From an uncultured Neisseriaceae bacterium (lineage in GTDB: Bacteria > Pseudomonadota > Gammaproteobacteria > Burkholderiales > UBA11063): a stretch of 6,445 nucleotides of DNA. The stretch covers positions 1 through 6,445 of the forward strand of contig CAITEL010000308.1 in NCBI GenBank assembly GCA_903891375.1, written 5' to 3'. This document shows, piece by piece, positions 3,940 through 6,445 of the stretch. The notes beneath the pieces were generated by a model. It had not been told where the DNA came from, did not search any database, and saw only the letters and a program-made list of their open reading frames with translations. Position 1 is the first letter of the stretch, and each line of letters begins with the position of its first letter. The position numbers and the translations under genes were made by a program.

Positions 3940-5820
3940 TCATTGACCGCGCATAAACATACCATCTAGTTCACTCATTGATAATTTAAACCAAGTTGGT
4001 CGACCGTGATTACAATAATTTGCACGTAAGGTTTGTTCCATATCTCGTAGCAATGCGTTCATTTCTGGAATAGTCAAGTTATGGTTTGCCCTCACTGCAC
4101 TATGACACGCAATAGTTGAGAGGATATCCTCATAATGCTCACTAATTCTATCACTATTGCCAAATTTACTGATTTCAGCTAGTGTATCTATTACTAATTT
4201 TTCAATATTGTCTTGATTTAACATAGCTGGAATACTATTGACCATTATCTGATTATTGGGTAATTGTTGTATCTCAAAACCAAATGTACTTAATTCATGA
4301 TTTTTTATACATTCAATTAATTCATCCGCAATATTCAAAGTAATTGGTATAAGTAATTTTTGGGCAGTTATTTCTTTATTACTGACTTGTGTCTTTAATT
4401 TTTCTAAAACTATCCGCTCGTGTGCTGCATGCATATCAACTACAATTAATCCATCACGAGTTTGCGATAAAATGTAAACACCATTTAATTGTGCAACAGC
4501 AAACCCTAACGTTGGTAGCGTATAATTAACTAACTCTTCCGCATCTACGGGAGAAGTTTCTGTAAAAAGTTCTTGGGGTGTTTGTCTATGAGTTGGTGAA
4601 ACTTGGTTAAATTGTTGTTCTAAGTTAGGTAACCAATTTTTTGTAAATGTAGTGTTATTCTGCGATTTATAGTTAGCCTCTCGATTAAAATTGCTAATTT
4701 GATTTTTATTCTCACTTATTGGTTTTAATTGACTAAATAGCGAATCCTTATTAGTTGTAACTTGTTGATGAATACCTAGCTCACCATCTACTACTGTAGT
4801 TGTTGTTGTTGCTACTGTAGTAGTAATATTACTAGCCAGCATTTTACGAACAGAATAAGAAATAAACCCATGGATTTGTTGCACGTCCTTAAATCTAACC
4901 TCACTCTTAGTCGGGTGTACGTTAACATCAACATCTTCAGGTGGTACCTGTAAAAATAATACGTACTGTGGCTGGTGTTCATTATGTAAAACACCACGGT
5001 AACCTTGTTTCACTGCATTTTGTATAACTTTATCACGAACATAACGCCCATTTACATAAAACTGCTGTACACTTTTAGTCGATTGCAAATAGCTTGGGTG
5101 ATAAATATACCCCGATAGAGCAATATTATTTACCTGTATTTCTAAAACCTCAAAGTATTGTTTGGTGTATTCCTCACCAAACAATGCGTTTATTCTATCT
5201 AATAATGATTGTTCTTTTAATTCATAAATAATTTTATTATTATGTTTTAATTCAAAACTTATTTGCGGATTAGATAATGCAATACGCTCAAAAACATTCT
5301 TACAATGCCCATATTCTGTAGTATCCGCCTTAAGAAATTTCTTACGTGCTGGTATATTATGGTACAAATTATTTACTTCAATAATTGTACCTTTATTTTG
5401 TGCCACTGGTGTAACACTAGAGACTACTCCATAATTACATCCAATTCTATAACCATGGTTATCTTCAGCTGTTTTACTCGATAGCACAAAATCTGACACT
5501 GAAGCAATTGATGCCAAACCTTCACCACGAAAACCTAAAGTTGTTATACTATACAAATCGTCTTCATCTTGTAATTTACTTGTTGCATGTCTATCTATGG
5601 TAAGAGCAATATCTTCTTGATGTATTCCACAACCATTATCAATGATTTTAATCTGTCTCGTACCACCATCTGATAACTCAACAACAATTTTGTCTGCTTT
5701 TGCATCAATACTATTTTCGAGTAATTCCTTTAAAGCTGAGGCTGGGCGTTCAACAACTTCTCCTGCAGCAATACGATTAATTAATTGCTCATTTAATTTC
5801 TTAATTCTTGGTAATGACAT
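3940..5820 (-). CDS. mutL: DNA mismatch repair protein MutL, endonuclease type
   Basis: A complete 626-residue MutL. It couples MutS mismatch recognition to strand removal. The N-terminal GHKL ATPase has ELLENSIDA with Glu32 (catalytic base) and Asn36, DNGCGI at 61-66, ATSKL and LGFRGEG at 79-101, and GTIIEV near 144; the transducer domain carries VNVHPTKSEVRF at 299-310. Residues 331-430 are a low-complexity linker rich in Thr, Gln and Asn. The C-terminal domain has DMHAAHERIVLE (462-473), fitting DxHA(X)2E(X)4E, QKLLIP (487-492), a beta-clamp-binding-type motif, ACHSAVRA (571-578), CNHGRP (603-608) and FMR (622-624). These metal-site motifs mark a nicking MutL, unlike E. coli MutL, so repair here is probably MutH-independent. 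The start is set by homology and by AGAAGG (5829-5834), eight bases upstream. It lies 12 bases after a glycosyltransferase gene, overlapping it only through its ribosome binding site. Confidence 0.97.
   Translation of the reverse strand: MSLPRIKKLNEQLINRIAAGEVVERPASALKELLENSIDAKADKIVVELSDGGTRQIKIIDNGCGIHQEDIALTIDRHATSKLQDEDDLYSITTLGFRGEGLASIASVSDFVLSSKTAEDNHGYRIGCNYGVVSSVTPVAQNKGTIIEVNNLYHNIPARKKFLKADTTEYGHCKNVFERIALSNPQISFELKHNNKIIYELKEQSLLDRINALFGEEYTKQYFEVLEIQVNNIALSGYIYHPSYLQSTKSVQQFYVNGRYVRDKVIQNAVKQGYRGVLHNEHQPQYVLFLQVPPEDVDVNVHPTKSEVRFKDVQQIHGFISYSVRKMLASNITTTVATTTTTVVDGELGIHQQVTTNKDSLFSQLKPISENKNQISNFNREANYKSQNNTTFTKNWLPNLEQQFNQVSPTHRQTPQELFTETSPVDAEELVNYTLPTLGFAVAQLNGVYILSQTRDGLIVVDMHAAHERIVLEKLKTQVSNKEITAQKLLIPITLNIADELIECIKNHELSTFGFEIQQLPNNQIMVNSIPAMLNQDNIEKLVIDTLAEISKFGNSDRISEHYEDILSTIACHSAVRANHNLTIPEMNALLRDMEQTLRANYCNHGRPTWFKLSMSELDGMFMRGQ
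4785..4830 (-). repeat. Trinucleotide-rich tract in the mutL linker
   Basis: On the plus strand, CTACTGTAGT occurs at 4791-4800 and again at 4812-4821, separated by a GTT-rich run. It encodes the Thr/Val stretch at MutL residues about 332-344 (TTTVATTTTTVV). It is in frame, so any slippage would change linker length in whole codons without breaking the gene. Confidence 0.55.
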
Positions 5821-5828
5821 CTTTTATA

Positions 5829-5834
5829 CCTTCT
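5829..5834 (-). promoter_or_regulatory. mutL ribosome binding site overlapping the upstream stop codon
   Basis: AGAAGG on the minus strand, eight bases before the mutL ATG, shares bases with the TAG that ends the glycosyltransferase (5833-5835). Ribosomes ending on the upstream gene would be next to the mutL start, so translation of the two may be coupled. No separate mutL promoter was sought successfully within the upstream gene. Confidence 0.6.
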
Positions 5835-6445
5835 AGTATTGATTGAACCCAGTAGTAGCCTTTATACAATTTATATCCGCAACCCTTTGCGTTAGTCTAT
5901 CCCAATTAGAACGTTCTTGCCGACGGTCAGATTCTTTGTGCCATAAATGCAAAACTGGAATAGCGAATCTTCCATCCTTAATTTTAATACCCGAATGAAT
6001 CAGACGAATAAATAAATCAGCATCCTCATGACCCCACCCAGAAAAACTCTCATCAAAACCATTAACTGCTATAAAATCATCACGCCAGAGTGCAAAATTA
6101 CACCCTTTAGGGTATTTCCAGTTGGTTCCACGTGCATAACGCCATTTGCCATTCCCTAGTTTTAACTTTGGAAATATTCTATTAACATTTTTTTTTATCT
6201 TAGCAAATATCCAATTAAATAAACGCCATTTAATTATGTTTTGCACTATTTGCGGATTAGAAATTACATTTTTAGTAAATTTTTGCGAAAGCAATACTCG
6301 ATTTCCCGCAATAAAAAAACCTTGCTCAGCCAAATCTATATGATTCTTGATATAATCTGGAAATGGTACACAGTCACCATCTAAAAAAATCAAATAATCT
6401 CCCGTAGACTCCGCCACAGCTTTATTTAAAATAAATGATTTTCTA
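5833..6445 (-). CDS. Family 2 glycosyltransferase with galactosyltransferase-like C-terminus (5' end beyond right edge)
   Basis: The frame is open through the right edge, giving about 203 visible residues that end at TAG (5833-5835). The first visible residues, RKSFILNKAVAESTGDYLIF, then LDGDC, are the nucleotide-sugar and metal-binding (DxD) part of a GT-A fold family 2 glycosyltransferase. A Lys/Arg-rich, less conserved insertion follows, then RGTNWKYPKGCNFALWRDDF and NGFDESFSGWGHEDADLFIR, the acceptor and catalytic segment of the Glyco_transf_7C type, and finally VLHLWHKE, a likely metal-binding His motif. It should transfer a sugar during lipopolysaccharide or other surface glycan synthesis at the cytoplasmic face. 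The sugar is not identifiable. A GTG at 6415-6417 is in frame but lies within the conserved fold and is not the start. The gene sits in tandem with mutL, whose ribosome binding site overlaps its stop codon. Confidence 0.9.
   Translation of the reverse strand, partial: RKSFILNKAVAESTGDYLIFLDGDCVPFPDYIKNHIDLAEQGFFIAGNRVLLSQKFTKNVISNPQIVQNIIKWRLFNWIFAKIKKNVNRIFPKLKLGNGKWRYARGTNWKYPKGCNFALWRDDFIAVNGFDESFSGWGHEDADLFIRLIHSGIKIKDGRFAIPVLHLWHKESDRRQERSNWDRLTQRVADINCIKATTGFNQY

Noticed and set aside
1560..3940. CRISPR array
   Set aside because: No short direct repeats with regular spacers are present. The repeats seen are palindromes and one two-copy motif.
6415..6417. GTG as the start of the glycosyltransferase
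   Set aside because: The frame continues to the right edge with RKSFILNKAV, which belongs to the conserved fold, so the gene starts outside the window.

Overview
The window is strongly AT-rich bacterial chromosome. The best taxonomic clue is MutL (3940-5820, minus). It is full length and has an endonuclease-type C-terminus. Its DMHA, LGF(A)VAQL and CNHGRPTW signatures resemble beta/gammaproteobacterial MutL, in my memory closest to the Neisseria-like type. I therefore infer an AT-rich beta- or gammaproteobacterium. Decayed genes and GC-richer palindromic repeats would fit a host-associated or reductive genome, but the window does not prove that.

Layout from left to right. Positions 1-409 hold the C-terminal third of an MFS transporter (plus strand). 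One base later comes a complete polysaccharide pyruvyl transferase family gene (411-1553). A 668-bp stretch without a conserved protein gene follows (1554-2221). It contains a weak dyad over the transferase stop codon, a good promoter (1624-1652), and a probable short transcript with a 28-codon ORF, a long hairpin and a terminator, in which the hexamer TCCCTC falls in two predicted loops. It also contains a nested palindromic repeat (1929-2009), a second promoter-like site, and a two-copy direct motif.

Positions 2222-3022 are the wreck of a type I restriction-modification locus. The N-terminal part of hsdM has an amber codon at a Trp position and two apparent single-base deletions, and is then fused by a large deletion to the last 45 or so codons of hsdS. 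A promoter inside the surviving hsdS tail appears to drive an intact two-gene unit, DUF4160 (3039-3299) and DUF2442 (3311-3604). Positions 3605-3939 are mainly dispersed-repeat sequence with several hairpins, including one of the GTCAT-N-CC-N-GCGAAGGC type.

On the minus strand at the right end, a family 2 glycosyltransferase (runs off the window) is followed 12 bases later by mutL, with the mutL ribosome binding site overlapping the glycosyltransferase stop codon.

Functionally, the flanks are ordinary: surface polysaccharide modification, transport and mismatch repair. The accessory interest lies at 1600-3750: a possible CU-rich-loop small RNA or attenuator-like leader, a dead type I R-M locus with a live DUF4160/DUF2442 pair at its end, and two unrelated palindromic repeat elements.
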